From positions 62,001 through 126,000 of the forward strand of contig CAZAQV010000009.1 in the NCBI GenBank assembly GCA_964487255.1: a stretch of DNA of 64,000 nucleotides. The letters run 5' to 3'. Below are positions 27,243 to 38,068 of the stretch, in pieces. The stretch comes from CAZAQV01 sp964487255. GTDB taxonomy: Bacteria; Myxococcota_A; Polyangia; Polyangiales; CAZAQV01. The notes below the pieces were generated by a model, which worked only from the letters and a program-made list of their open reading frames with translations, did not search any database and had not been told where the DNA came from. The position numbers and the translations under genes are program-made. The first letter of the stretch is position 1. Each line of letters opens with the position of its first letter.

Positions 27243-29324
27243 ATGCCTGTGCGACTGCTTTTCCCTCTGCTGTTGGGTATTGGAATCGTGAGCTGCAACG
27301 GCAACCTGCCCCCCGAGGTCGCTGGCGACGGGCCCGCCGACTTCGAAGTTCTGCCAGACGGAGCCATCGAACCGATCGATCCCGGAGACGCCCCCGATGT
27401 TCCGACCGACCGGCCCGAGCCAACCTTCTGCGATACCTTCGAGCCTTCAACCGCGGGGACAGCGGGCACCAAGGTCAAGACGCTGTTAACGGGCGCCGCG
27501 CTAAGCGCAGAAGAACTCTCAACCCTTCAGGCAAACTTCGACCGACAGACCTTCAAGGACTTCATCGACGAGTGGGTCCAGACGCCTGCCGCACAAGCGA
27601 AGCTTCTCAATTTCTTTGCCACTGCGTTTCAGCAAACCGGTGTCACACGTGCGACATGGTTTGACCAATATGCAGCTAACAATATTCCAATGGGTCGAAT
27701 CGATGATGGCCCCGCTGTGCAAAGCATGATGATCAAGCAACTCGAAGAGAGCTTTGCCCGAACCACCTTGCATCTGCTCAATCAAGGTCGCCCCTTTCAT
27801 GAGGTCAACACGACCCGCTCCTTCATGATGACGACGGCCATGATGTTCATGCTGGCCTACCAAGATGATCGCGCGGTCGACGACAACCGGGAGCCCAACA
27901 CTCAATATGACGGTAAGCTTATCCAGACCGCACGCGTCGAAATACAACGAAGCGATTCGATCCCGCTACGTCAGTCGCTCAACCCGGAGAGCGACAACTT
28001 CATGGTCTTCTCCATTCCCGACCTCGCCGAATGCTTCGAATCTCCAATTCGCTACGGCCCCAGCACACTTCCTTTTGTTCGACTGATGCTGGGTAACGTC
28101 CAACGCAAACCGGGATGCACAAATCAAAATCGCAATCCGCTTTTGCCCCAACGAATGTTCAGCGACTGGCGCATGGTAACCGTGAGACGACCCAAACAGG
28201 GTGAAGCACCGAGCAGCTACCTCGATATCTTCTCGCTCGAAGAATCCGATGAGCTCGTGGTCAGTACACGTCGAGTCGGCTTTTTTACCACACCTGCTTT
28301 TTTCTCGGTTTGGCAAACGAACGAAGACAACGACGCACGGGTGACAGCAAACCAAACGCTGATTACCGCGCTCGGCGCGAGTTTCGATGGAGACGATGTG
28401 ACCGTCCCGGTAACCGAAGCGGCGCTCAGTGAGGAGCACGCCAACCCGATGACCGCTTGCTACGGCTGCCACCAAACGCTCGATCCGATGCGCCAGTTTT
28501 TCCGGCGCGAGTATACGATCTACTACGGCACGCAACGCGATGCGTCGGCACGAGAAACTCCGGGCGTGTTTTCGTACGGTGGCGTATCGGAGTCCGGAAA
28601 TACCATTTATGCGCTGGGCAAGTCGCTTGCAGAGTCAGCAGCCTTTGCGCCAGCTTGGGCTCAGAAACTGTGCACCTACGCCAACTCGGCTCCGTGCCCT
28701 GAAGACAGTGACGAGTACAAACAGGTCGTGCAAGCATTCGAAGACAGCGGGCAAGACTTTTATACGCTGGTGCGTGAGCTGTTTTCATCGACGCTGATCA
28801 CGAATGCCGAATGCCTGGAAGGCAATACAGCCGACATGCCGAGCATGGCGCGACAGCGACACTTTTGCTCCATGCTCAGCGCTCGCACGGGTCAAGCGGA
28901 CATCTGCGGCAACGAAGAGGCTGACAACCGCACCCGCACCGCACTGCAACGCAACATTCGCGGCAGCGCCGTGATCGTGCCCGACGACGCCTTTAGCCGA
29001 GGCGACGAGGACCCGATCGTGATTTCGGACCCGAGTATGTTCAGTACCGGCGCCGTGGAGGTCACCTGCGCACGACTCGCCACGCGATTGGTCGGCGGCG
29101 GCGACCAACCCTACAAGCCGAGCGAAGTCATCTCTGCCGTCGAGGATTGGACCACTGGCCTGATGGGACTACCCGAGGGCGACCCGCGACACGACGGCGC
29201 TCTCGAAATCTTGTACGACCACTGGGACGCCGCCCGGGCCGAGGGCGCGAGCGACGTCGTGGCGATGCGCTCCGTTCTGATGCTCGCCTGCATGTCCCCA
29301 ACCAGCACCGCGGTAGGGTTGTAA
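27243..29324 (+). CDS. CxxCH lipoprotein, DUF1585/DUF1588-like (module copy 1)
   Basis: 693 residues. Lipoprotein signal LLFPLLLGIGIVSC, then an acidic linker (VLPDGAIEPIDPGDAPDVPTD). The folded part starts at FCDTFEP and contains FFTTPAFFSVWQTNEDN and the c-type-haem-like CYGCHQTLDPMRQFF, matching the CxxCHxxxDP signature of DUF1549/DUF1585/DUF1588 cytochrome-like proteins. Those families pair with Tat-exported DUF1501 or DUF1552 proteins, as here. It is anchored in the envelope; redox function is inferred. Cleanly homologous, and equal in length, to the protein encoded at 31009. Confidence 0.85.
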   Translation: MPVRLLFPLLLGIGIVSCNGNLPPEVAGDGPADFEVLPDGAIEPIDPGDAPDVPTDRPEPTFCDTFEPSTAGTAGTKVKTLLTGAALSAEELSTLQANFDRQTFKDFIDEWVQTPAAQAKLLNFFATAFQQTGVTRATWFDQYAANNIPMGRIDDGPAVQSMMIKQLEESFARTTLHLLNQGRPFHEVNTTRSFMMTTAMMFMLAYQDDRAVDDNREPNTQYDGKLIQTARVEIQRSDSIPLRQSLNPESDNFMVFSIPDLAECFESPIRYGPSTLPFVRLMLGNVQRKPGCTNQNRNPLLPQRMFSDWRMVTVRRPKQGEAPSSYLDIFSLEESDELVVSTRRVGFFTTPAFFSVWQTNEDNDARVTANQTLITALGASFDGDDVTVPVTEAALSEEHANPMTACYGCHQTLDPMRQFFRREYTIYYGTQRDASARETPGVFSYGGVSESGNTIYALGKSLAESAAFAPAWAQKLCTYANSAPCPEDSDEYKQVVQAFEDSGQDFYTLVRELFSSTLITNAECLEGNTADMPSMARQRHFCSMLSARTGQADICGNEEADNRTRTALQRNIRGSAVIVPDDAFSRGDEDPIVISDPSMFSTGAVEVTCARLATRLVGGGDQPYKPSEVISAVEDWTTGLMGLPEGDPRHDGALEILYDHWDAARAEGASDVVAMRSVLMLACMSPTSTAVGL

Positions 29325-29350
29325 TTGATGGCTCTTTACCTATCGCTCCT

Positions 29351-29476
29351 TCCGAACGATCGATTTGCAACTAGCAAATCGCGTTCTCCCTCTGCTCGGC
29401 TCGCTCTGCCCATCGCTCTTCGCGTGGCGTTCCCTCCGAACGATCGATTTGCTCATAGCAAATCGCATTCTCCTTC
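29351..29476. repeat. Two 42-bp direct repeats each with a hairpin
   Basis: Copies at 29351-29392 and 29435-29476 both begin TCCGAACGATCGATTTGC. Each contains an 8-bp inverted repeat CGATTTGC/GCAAATCG with a 5-base loop (29361-29381 and 29445-29464). They fill most of the 185-base gap between the CxxCH gene and its DUF1501-like partner; the second module copy has no such gap. Confidence 0.85.
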
Positions 29477-29509
29477 CACTTCGCTCATCACAACTCAAAG
29501 GAGATACCG

Positions 29510-30808
29510 ATGAAGGCTTCGAGAAGACAACTGATTAGGCGTGCGCTCTTTGGTGGCGGGGCGATCGGCCTACGCGCGCTCGCCACAGGTATTCCCGCTC
29601 ACATCTTGCTCGACCCGCTTCGCGCCAAGGCCCAAGCAGAGGCTCGCGCACTGGTCCTCGTCAGCTCCTCGGCGGCAGACCCGATCGGCGCGAACGTCCC
29701 TGGCACCTACAAGGGCAACATCGCGCATCCGAGCGCGCCAAGCATGGCGGCGACCAAGATGGAGCTTGGATCGCGCACCGTCACAGCCGCAAAACCATGG
29801 GCGGAACTCCCCAAAAACATCCGAGACAGGATGTGCTTCATTCACCACACGACGCTCACCAACTCGCACCCGAACCACCCGAAGGTTCTGCGCTTGATGG
29901 GAGGCACTCGCGGCGGGAAAATGGCACCTTCGATCTTCGCCGCAGAACTCGCGCAGACGCTGGGCACCGTGCAGGCTGAACCGCTCAGCCTCGGCGCACG
30001 AGGGGGCCGCGAGCTGTTCGAGTTTCAAGGTCGAACGCTGGCCAACATCGCGCCCCGGCAGCTCGCTCAGGTGCTCGCAGGTACCGGCGGTGAACTCGGC
30101 AAGCTCGCAACGCTGCGAGACCAAGAACTCGACCGGCTGCACAAGCTGCTCAAAGAACACGGCACGAGCAATCAGCGAAAGCTCATCGATCGCTTCGCAA
30201 AAACACGCTCAGAGATTCGGAGCTTGTCTGGCAGTCTGATCGATCGGCTGTCCGCGATTGAGTCGGACAACCAAGTCGGACAAGTGCAAGCGGTGCCTAT
30301 CTTGCTCGCGCTCAACGTGTCCCCCGTGCTCTCCATTCGCATCCCGTTCGGCGGCGACAACCACCGCGACGACGACTTGGCCGGCGAGGCATCGCAAACC
30401 GTCTCTGGCGTCGCGACACTTAAGACCCTCGTCGAGAGCATCGATGCGGGTCGCGCCAACGGCGAAATCGCCCACGACGTGCTGATCGCCAGCATGAACG
30501 TGTTCGGGCGCACGCTCTCCAAGAAGGGGCGCGCCGGTCGAGACCACAACGCCAACCGTCACGCAACCATCCTCATCGGCGATGCCATCAAACCCGGCGT
30601 CATCGGAAGCCTCACCCCGAAAGGGAACGATTGGGCCGCAGTCGGCATCGACTCCAAAACGGGTGCCGGTGGCAACGACAAAGACATCGCCTACGCCGAC
30701 ACACTCGGCGCCGTCGGCAAGACCATCGGAGCCGCACTCGGCGTCGACCGTGAGACCCTCGACTACGAGATCCGCGCCGGAAAGGTCATCGAAGCGGCCC
30801 TTCGCTGA
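29510..30808 (+). CDS. Tat-exported DUF1501-like protein (module copy 1)
   Basis: 432 residues with a twin-arginine signal (SRRQLIRRALFGGGAIGLRALATGIPA in parts; SRRxLIRR). The C-terminal half has SMNVFGRTLSKKGRAGRDHN, which parallels the EFGRTP...GRDHHP signature of DUF1501, an alkaline-phosphatase-superfamily family of unknown activity. Metal-binding His/Asp (GGDNHRDDD, GRDHNANRH) are present. ATG 29510 is preceded by AAAGGAG. Pairs with the CxxCH lipoprotein gene upstream. Family assignment is from motif resemblance only. Confidence 0.8.
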   Translation: MKASRRQLIRRALFGGGAIGLRALATGIPAHILLDPLRAKAQAEARALVLVSSSAADPIGANVPGTYKGNIAHPSAPSMAATKMELGSRTVTAAKPWAELPKNIRDRMCFIHHTTLTNSHPNHPKVLRLMGGTRGGKMAPSIFAAELAQTLGTVQAEPLSLGARGGRELFEFQGRTLANIAPRQLAQVLAGTGGELGKLATLRDQELDRLHKLLKEHGTSNQRKLIDRFAKTRSEIRSLSGSLIDRLSAIESDNQVGQVQAVPILLALNVSPVLSIRIPFGGDNHRDDDLAGEASQTVSGVATLKTLVESIDAGRANGEIAHDVLIASMNVFGRTLSKKGRAGRDHNANRHATILIGDAIKPGVIGSLTPKGNDWAAVGIDSKTGAGGNDKDIAYADTLGAVGKTIGAALGVDRETLDYEIRAGKVIEAALR

Positions 30809-31008
30809 CCCCGCTTTTGGATGCGCCGAGCGCTGAACTCGGCACAAGTTCGGCTCCCGATCGAACGATCTAGCGCACGCGGGGTTCCTGTTCGCCCCCG
30901 TCACTGCCGGGCGCTGCCCCGCGCCGATAAATAGTGATGTAATTTCAACGCCGGCCCATCGAATAGGCAACAATCTCAGTGGGTACACATCTTGCACAAT
31001 GTTGGTCT

Positions 31009-33086
<2,078 letters not shown>

Positions 33087-33090
<4 letters not shown>

Positions 33091-34418
33091 GTAACAAGCT
33101 TCAACGTGGTCGCCGCTCGCTCTTACGCGGTGCACTTTTCGGCACGGGGGCACTTGGCCTACGAAGCCTCGCAACTGGTATCCCCGCGGCCCTACTCGCC
33201 GACCCGACGCGCGCCTTTGCGCAAAGCGACGCCTCCAGCCTCGTGTTGCTTTCGTCATCGAACGCCGACCCGATCGGCGCCAATGTCCCGGGCACCTACA
33301 AGGAAGGGATGGCCCACCCCGGCGACCCGAGGATGGCTGCCACCCAGATGTCGCTGGGCGGGCAAGATTACACGGCCGCAAAACCATGGGCCGAGTTGCC
33401 CGCATCGATTCGTGATCGGATGGCCTTCATCCATCACACGACGCTCACCAACGCGCACCCCAATCACGGGAAAGTCATGCGACTGATGGGGGCGATGCGC
33501 GGTGATGAGATGGCCATCTCATCGTATGCCGCCAATCTTGGTCCGCGCATGGACTCCGTGCAGACCGAGCCATTGAGCCTCGGGGCGACCGGACGCGAGT
33601 TGGTCTCATTCCAGGGTCGCCTGCTCGCCAACGTCAAGCCGCGCGCTCTCAAGACCGTTCTCGCGGGCACCGGAAGCCCCTTGAACGACTTGCGTGAGAT
33701 GCGAGACCGCGAGATGGGGCGCATTCACGCGATTCTCAAGGAACGCGGCACGTCCAACCAGAAACGCATGATCGACCGTTTCGCAAAGACCCGAGCGGAG
33801 GCGCGCTCGCTCTCGGACACCCTACTCGACCGGCTGTCGATCATCGATGACGATGGGGGTTACGGGCAAGCCTTGGCCGCGCCCATCCTGCTGGCCATGA
33901 ACGTCTCCCCCGTGATCACGCTCAAGTTCAACTTCGGGCGCGACAACCACACAGACGCAAACCTTCAAAAAGAGGCGGACGAGACGGTCGAAGGCGTCTC
34001 GCACATCCAGACGCTCGTCGAAGGTCTGGACGCCATGTCATCGCAGATCGGACGCGACGTGCTCGTCGCATCACTGAACGTCTTTGGCCGCACGCTCTCT
34101 AAGAAGGGCACAAATGGCCGAGACCACAACACACACCGCCACTGCACGATTTTGATCGGCAACAAGATCAAACCGGGAGTCATCGGCGACTTGATGCCCA
34201 AAGGAAACGACTGGTCTGCGATGGCGATCGACTCGGGTACGGGTCAGGGCCGCGAAGGCGCAGATATCGCTCACGAAGAGACCCTCGCCGCAGTGGGCAA
34301 GACGATCGGTGCCGCGCTGGGCGTGCCGACCGACTACCTCGACCAAAATATTCAGCGAGGCAAGGTCATCCGCGCTGCCTTCAAAGACCCGCAAAGCATG
34401 GGCCTCACCGGGCCCTAA
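33087..34418 (+). CDS. Tat-exported DUF1501-like protein (module copy 2)
   Basis: 443 residues from ATG 33087, which overlaps the upstream stop by 4 bases. Twin-arginine signal RGRRSLLRGALFGTGALG and the same conserved blocks as copy 1: SNADPIGANVPGTYK, AAKPWAELP, FIHHTTLTN-HPNH and LNVFGRTLSKKGTNGRDHNTHRH in parts. The end overlaps the SMUG1 gene on the other strand by 4 bases. Together with the gene at 31009 this is a complete second module. Confidence 0.82.
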
Positions 34419-35134
34419 AGGCCGAGTTTTCGCAGTTGTGCGCTAGCTTGCGGGGCCCAGCCGCGATTGGCGACAGGGCTGGCAGGGCTCGGGTGCAGGA
34501 TGCGGCCGAGTTTGAGCGTGCGGCCTTCAATTTCCGACGCGAACACGCGCTTCGCTTGCTTTTCGGCAAACGCGCCGACGCCGATCACCCACTCGGGCTC
34601 GAGCGCGATCACGCTCTTGTAGAGCGCGCGGTCGCAAGCGGCTTCGAGCGGCTCGCGCTCTTCCTTAGGGAGTTTGTCGGGCGTTCGGTTGCGGGCCGAG
34701 GCCTCCATGAAAACCAGCGGGCAATAGTTGATGACGAAAAAGTGTCTGAAGAACTGGGCGGGCGTCTTGTACTCGCTCTTGGCCCAACCCCAGAGGCGCG
34801 CACCGCTAACTTCGGAGCGCTCGCAGGCAAAGCCTTCGACGGGGCGCTTGGGGTGCTCGTTCGGGGGACGGCCAACCTTCGCGTCAACTTTGAGCCAGTC
34901 GCGGGCATGCTCGACTTCCCCGAAAGGGACGCCCGTTTGCGCCATGCCGAACGGACCAGGGTTCATGCCGATGAGAACGGCCCGCACCCCCTTGTTGGCA
35001 TGCTGGCGCAAGTAGGACTCGTGCGCGCGGCGTGCGTAACGAAGCGGATTGTAGACATGCGTCACGGGCTCCGCGAACGAAAGTTTTTCAACATCGAGGC
35101 AAAGGCGCCGAGAGAGTTCGATCAGCTTTTTCAT
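34415..35134 (-). CDS. SMUG1-type uracil-DNA glycosylase
   Basis: Removes uracil and oxidised uracils from DNA (base excision repair). 239 residues from ATG 35134. The SMUG1 family signature is clear: LIGMNPGPFGMAQTGVPFGE (active-site GMNPGPFGMxQTGVPFG), GRPPNEHPKRPVEGF, ERSEVSGARLWGW, VINYCPLVFME, RTPDKLPKEER and the HPSPASPVANRGW loop with the catalytic-region His. The longer open frame to 35398 overlaps the divergent lipoprotein gene at 35223 and is not expected to be translated. SMUG1 is patchily distributed in bacteria. Confidence 0.93.
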   Translation of the reverse strand: MKKLIELSRRLCLDVEKLSFAEPVTHVYNPLRYARRAHESYLRQHANKGVRAVLIGMNPGPFGMAQTGVPFGEVEHARDWLKVDAKVGRPPNEHPKRPVEGFACERSEVSGARLWGWAKSEYKTPAQFFRHFFVINYCPLVFMEASARNRTPDKLPKEEREPLEAACDRALYKSVIALEPEWVIGVGAFAEKQAKRVFASEIEGRTLKLGRILHPSPASPVANRGWAPQASAQLRKLGL

Positions 35135-35222
35135 GGCCAATGCGACCCGGTTTAGCGTGCCCGGCACCGCCAAATCAACGCCCTGTTTTACTCGGCCTCC
35201 GGTTTGGCGGTAAAACATCACT

Positions 35223-35828
35223 ATGACGAAGTGCCAAAACCTGACGCTGCTGAGCGCGATCTTTTCCCTTTCTGCTTGCGGCGGTAGCGAAACGGGGGCG
35301 AGCGACGCGACCGACGCGGACAAAACCGATCCGCAAGAGCAAACCGAAGCAGATGCCAGCGAGGAGTCCGAGAGCGAAGCTGTCACACGCAAGGGCACGC
35401 ATTACGAGATTCAGTTCCCGACGGGATGGAAGCTCAAAGTACCTCCTCCGAACGGCGTCGACTCCATCGCCCTCTCGCCTTCCGAGGAAGGGGACGATTT
35501 TCAGGAAAACCTCAATGTCGTGATCGAGCAGCTTCCGCAACCGATGACGACACCTGAGTTCGCCATGGCGGTCACGTCCGGCATGCAACAGCTGATCAAA
35601 GGCTTCTCGTTGATCTCGACGAACGAGGTTCGCCTCAAGGGCGGGACGCAAGCCATCGAAGCGGTCTACAAGTCAAACTTCCAACAAGAGCTTCACCACA
35701 TTGCCGTGATGTTGGCGGACAAGTCCAAACGGGGTTTTGTGATCACCGGTACGGCGACGCCCGACAGCTTCCCCAAGTTTGCCCCCGTCTTCCGCAAGTC
35801 GGCCAAGAGCTTCAAGATCAAACCCTAG
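35223..35828 (+). CDS. Lipoprotein of unknown function
   Basis: 201 residues with a lipoprotein signal (LTLLSAIFSLSAC) and a Thr/Asp/Glu-rich linker of about 35 residues. The folded part (IQFPTGWKLKVPP, NLNVVIEQLP, LISTNEVRLKGGTQAIEAVY, GFVITGTATPDSFPKFAPVFRKSAKSF) has the pattern of the PsbP/DcrB-like fold found in small bacterial lipoproteins. Divergent from SMUG1 with an 88-base gap. Confidence 0.8.
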   Translation: MTKCQNLTLLSAIFSLSACGGSETGASDATDADKTDPQEQTEADASEESESEAVTRKGTHYEIQFPTGWKLKVPPPNGVDSIALSPSEEGDDFQENLNVVIEQLPQPMTTPEFAMAVTSGMQQLIKGFSLISTNEVRLKGGTQAIEAVYKSNFQQELHHIAVMLADKSKRGFVITGTATPDSFPKFAPVFRKSAKSFKIKP

Positions 35829-35962
35829 ATCGGCTCCTTCTTAAACTGATCTTGGCTTACCTCCTCCGCCGGTCGCTCGAAGTACCCTTTCGTACGTCTT
35901 CGCTCCCTCTGTACGGGGGCACTCAACCTCAGTTCAACCTGAAACCGATCTAGCGAGCTCAC

Positions 35963-36022
35963 GTGTCAACGTCGACACAAGGCTGTGTCAACGTCGACAC
36001 AAGGCTGTGTCAACGTCGACAC
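35963..36022. repeat. Three 22-bp iterons, each a near-palindrome
   Basis: GTGTCAACGTCGACAC occurs at 35963, 35985 and 36007 with an exact 22-bp period and identical spacers AAGGCT. Each unit is an imperfect palindrome (GTGTC/GACAC arms). The array sits between two convergent genes and ends 6 bases before the parE stop codon. Confidence 0.92.
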
Positions 36023-36027
36023 GCGTC

Positions 36028-37932
36028 CTAGAGGTCGAGTTCTTCAGCATCGGCCGTGGCGGCTTGATTCATGATGAAGTCAAAGCGTGGCGCCGGGTCT
36101 TTGCCCATGAGGTCGGAAAACACCTTGTCGGTTTCGAGCTCTCCGTCGATCACTACTCGAAGAACCTGACGGCTTGAGCGGTCGAGCGTGGTGTCGCGCA
36201 GTTCGTGCGCAGTCATTTCGCCCAGGCCCTTGAAGCGCGAAATTTCGACCTTCGCGTTCTTCGGAAGGCTCGCCAAAATTTTGTCTTTGTGCGGCTCGTC
36301 GAGGGCCCAGTAAGTGTCGTTCTGATGGTCGATGCGAAACAAAGGCGGCTGCGCAAGGTAGACATGACCGTCGCGAATCAGACTCGGCATCATGCGATAG
36401 AAAAAGGTCAGCAGGAGCGTCGCAATGTGATGCCCGTCGCTGTCGGCGTCCATCAGCAAGAAGATTTTTCCGTAACGAAGTTTGCTGATGTCGAAGCTTT
36501 TTCCGATACCACACCCAAGTGCGCTGACGATGTCTTGCAGCTCGCGGTTGTTCGCAACCTGCGCCCGGTTGGCACGTTCCGCGTTGAGCACCTTACCGCG
36601 TAGCGGCAAAATCGCCTGCGTGCGACGGTCGCGCCCCTGCTTGGCGTTGCCCCCCGCGCTGTCACCCTCGACCAGGAAAAGCTCACACTCTTCAGGGTCA
36701 GAACTCGCGCAGTCAGCGAGTTTGCCAGGTAAGTTAAGGCGACGGGTCGGGCTCTTGCGACGCACCTGCTGCACCGCAGCGCGACTCGCGGCTCGCGCGC
36801 GCGAGGCGATCACGATGCGCGCCACGATACCCTCGGCAACGCTCTTGTTGTCGTAGAACCATTGCTCGAGCGCCGTTCGAACGGTGTTTTCGACCAGGGC
36901 CGTCACCTCTGGGTTGTTGAGGCGGTCTTTGGTTTGGCCTTGAAACTGTGGCTCTTGCACGTAGATGCTCACGATGGCCGAGAGCCCCTCGCGAATGTCG
37001 TCGGCCGTGATGGTCAGCCCCTTGGGCGTCAGCTTGTGCTGCGCCATGTACGCACGGACCGCTTTGGTGACACCATTTTTAAAGCCGTTTTCGTGCGTTC
37101 CACCGCTACCTGTAGGGATGCCATTGGCGTAGCTTCGCACCTTGTCTTCGGTGCCCTCCGTCCACTGGAGCGCGAGCTCCATGCGCACAGGCTCTTCGCG
37201 CTCGAGCGTGAACGGCGTTTCGTGAACCGTGCGCTTTTTGGCCTCTTTGACCGTCTTTTCGAGAAACTCGACCACACCGCGCGGATGGTGAAACTCTTCA
37301 CGGGTGCTGCCCTTTTCTTGCTTGAAGACAATCTTCAGCCCTTTGTGTAGGTAGCTTTTCGCCTCAAGCGCCTCGCCGACTCGCTTGGGGTCGAAGGCAG
37401 CGGACTTACCAAAAATCTTTGGGTCTGGCCGAAAGTGGATACTCGTGCCGCTGCCGCGCGACTTACCGCACTTTTTGAGCTTGGTCGTCGCCTTGCCGCG
37501 CGAATACTTTTGTTCGTAGTCGGCACCGTCACGCGTCACCGTCGCCGTCAATGACTCGCTGAGCGCATTGACGACGGACGAACCCACGCCATGAAGACCA
37601 CCGGAGACCTGGTAGTTCTTGCCCTCGAATTTTCCGCCCGCATGTAACGTGCAGAGGATCAGCTCAAGCGCGGGCTTTTTGTGTTTAGGGTGCTTATCGA
37701 TGGGAATGCCGCGCCCGTTGTCTTTAACCGTCGCGCCCTTGAAGTCTCTATCGAGCGTGACCTCGATGCGGTCCGCGTGGCCATTGATGGCCTCGTCGAT
37801 GGAGTTGTCAACGATTTCCCAAAGCAGGTGGTGGTAACCACGCACGTCGGTCCCACCGATATACATCGCGGGTCGCTTCCGGACCGGCTCGAGCCCCTCG
37901 AGTACGTCGATATCACTCGCTGAATACGCCAC
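36028..37932 (-). CDS. parE: DNA topoisomerase IV subunit B
   Basis: ATPase subunit of a type IIA topoisomerase. 634 residues with the GHKL ATPase motifs EIVDNSIDEAINGHA, DNGRGIPID, HAGGKFEGKNYQVSGGLHGVG in parts, QTKDRLNNPEV, and the TOPRIM domain ELFLVEGDSAGGNAKQGRDR, LPLRGKVLNAE and LMDADSDGHHI. The short length without the large TOPRIM insertion and the pairing with a ParC-like subunit favour ParE over GyrB. GTG 37932 is preceded by AGGAG. Encoded 136 bases downstream of parC. Confidence 0.92.
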   Translation of the reverse strand: MAYSASDIDVLEGLEPVRKRPAMYIGGTDVRGYHHLLWEIVDNSIDEAINGHADRIEVTLDRDFKGATVKDNGRGIPIDKHPKHKKPALELILCTLHAGGKFEGKNYQVSGGLHGVGSSVVNALSESLTATVTRDGADYEQKYSRGKATTKLKKCGKSRGSGTSIHFRPDPKIFGKSAAFDPKRVGEALEAKSYLHKGLKIVFKQEKGSTREEFHHPRGVVEFLEKTVKEAKKRTVHETPFTLEREEPVRMELALQWTEGTEDKVRSYANGIPTGSGGTHENGFKNGVTKAVRAYMAQHKLTPKGLTITADDIREGLSAIVSIYVQEPQFQGQTKDRLNNPEVTALVENTVRTALEQWFYDNKSVAEGIVARIVIASRARAASRAAVQQVRRKSPTRRLNLPGKLADCASSDPEECELFLVEGDSAGGNAKQGRDRRTQAILPLRGKVLNAERANRAQVANNRELQDIVSALGCGIGKSFDISKLRYGKIFLLMDADSDGHHIATLLLTFFYRMMPSLIRDGHVYLAQPPLFRIDHQNDTYWALDEPHKDKILASLPKNAKVEISRFKGLGEMTAHELRDTTLDRSSRQVLRVVIDGELETDKVFSDLMGKDPAPRFDFIMNQAATADAEELDL

Positions 37933-37945
37933 TAGTTTCTCCTAT

Positions 37946-38034
37946 GGGTTGGCAACCCCTCTCGCTCCTTTGGAGCGATTCACCCCAGCTCCCCCGACCA
38001 AACTGCGCTTCAAAGCTTCTGTGGAAATACCACA
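37946..38034 (-). promoter_or_regulatory. Structured parC-parE intergenic leader
   Basis: The gap holds three inverted repeats: GGGTTG/CAACCC (37946-37958), TCGCTCC/GGAGCGA with a TTT loop (37962-37978) and TGTGG/CCACA around AAATA (about 38020-38034). None is followed by a T-tract on the minus strand, so they look like RNA structures just before the parE ribosome-binding site rather than a terminator. Role unknown. Confidence 0.4.
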
Positions 38035-38068
38035 AAAGCTTCTCGGGCTCCGTTACTTGCAGACCCAC

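Noticed and set aside
35963..36022. Iterons as a replication origin
   Set aside because: No DnaA-box-like sequences or dnaA/dnaN neighbours, and the topoisomerase is ParE rather than GyrB near an origin.
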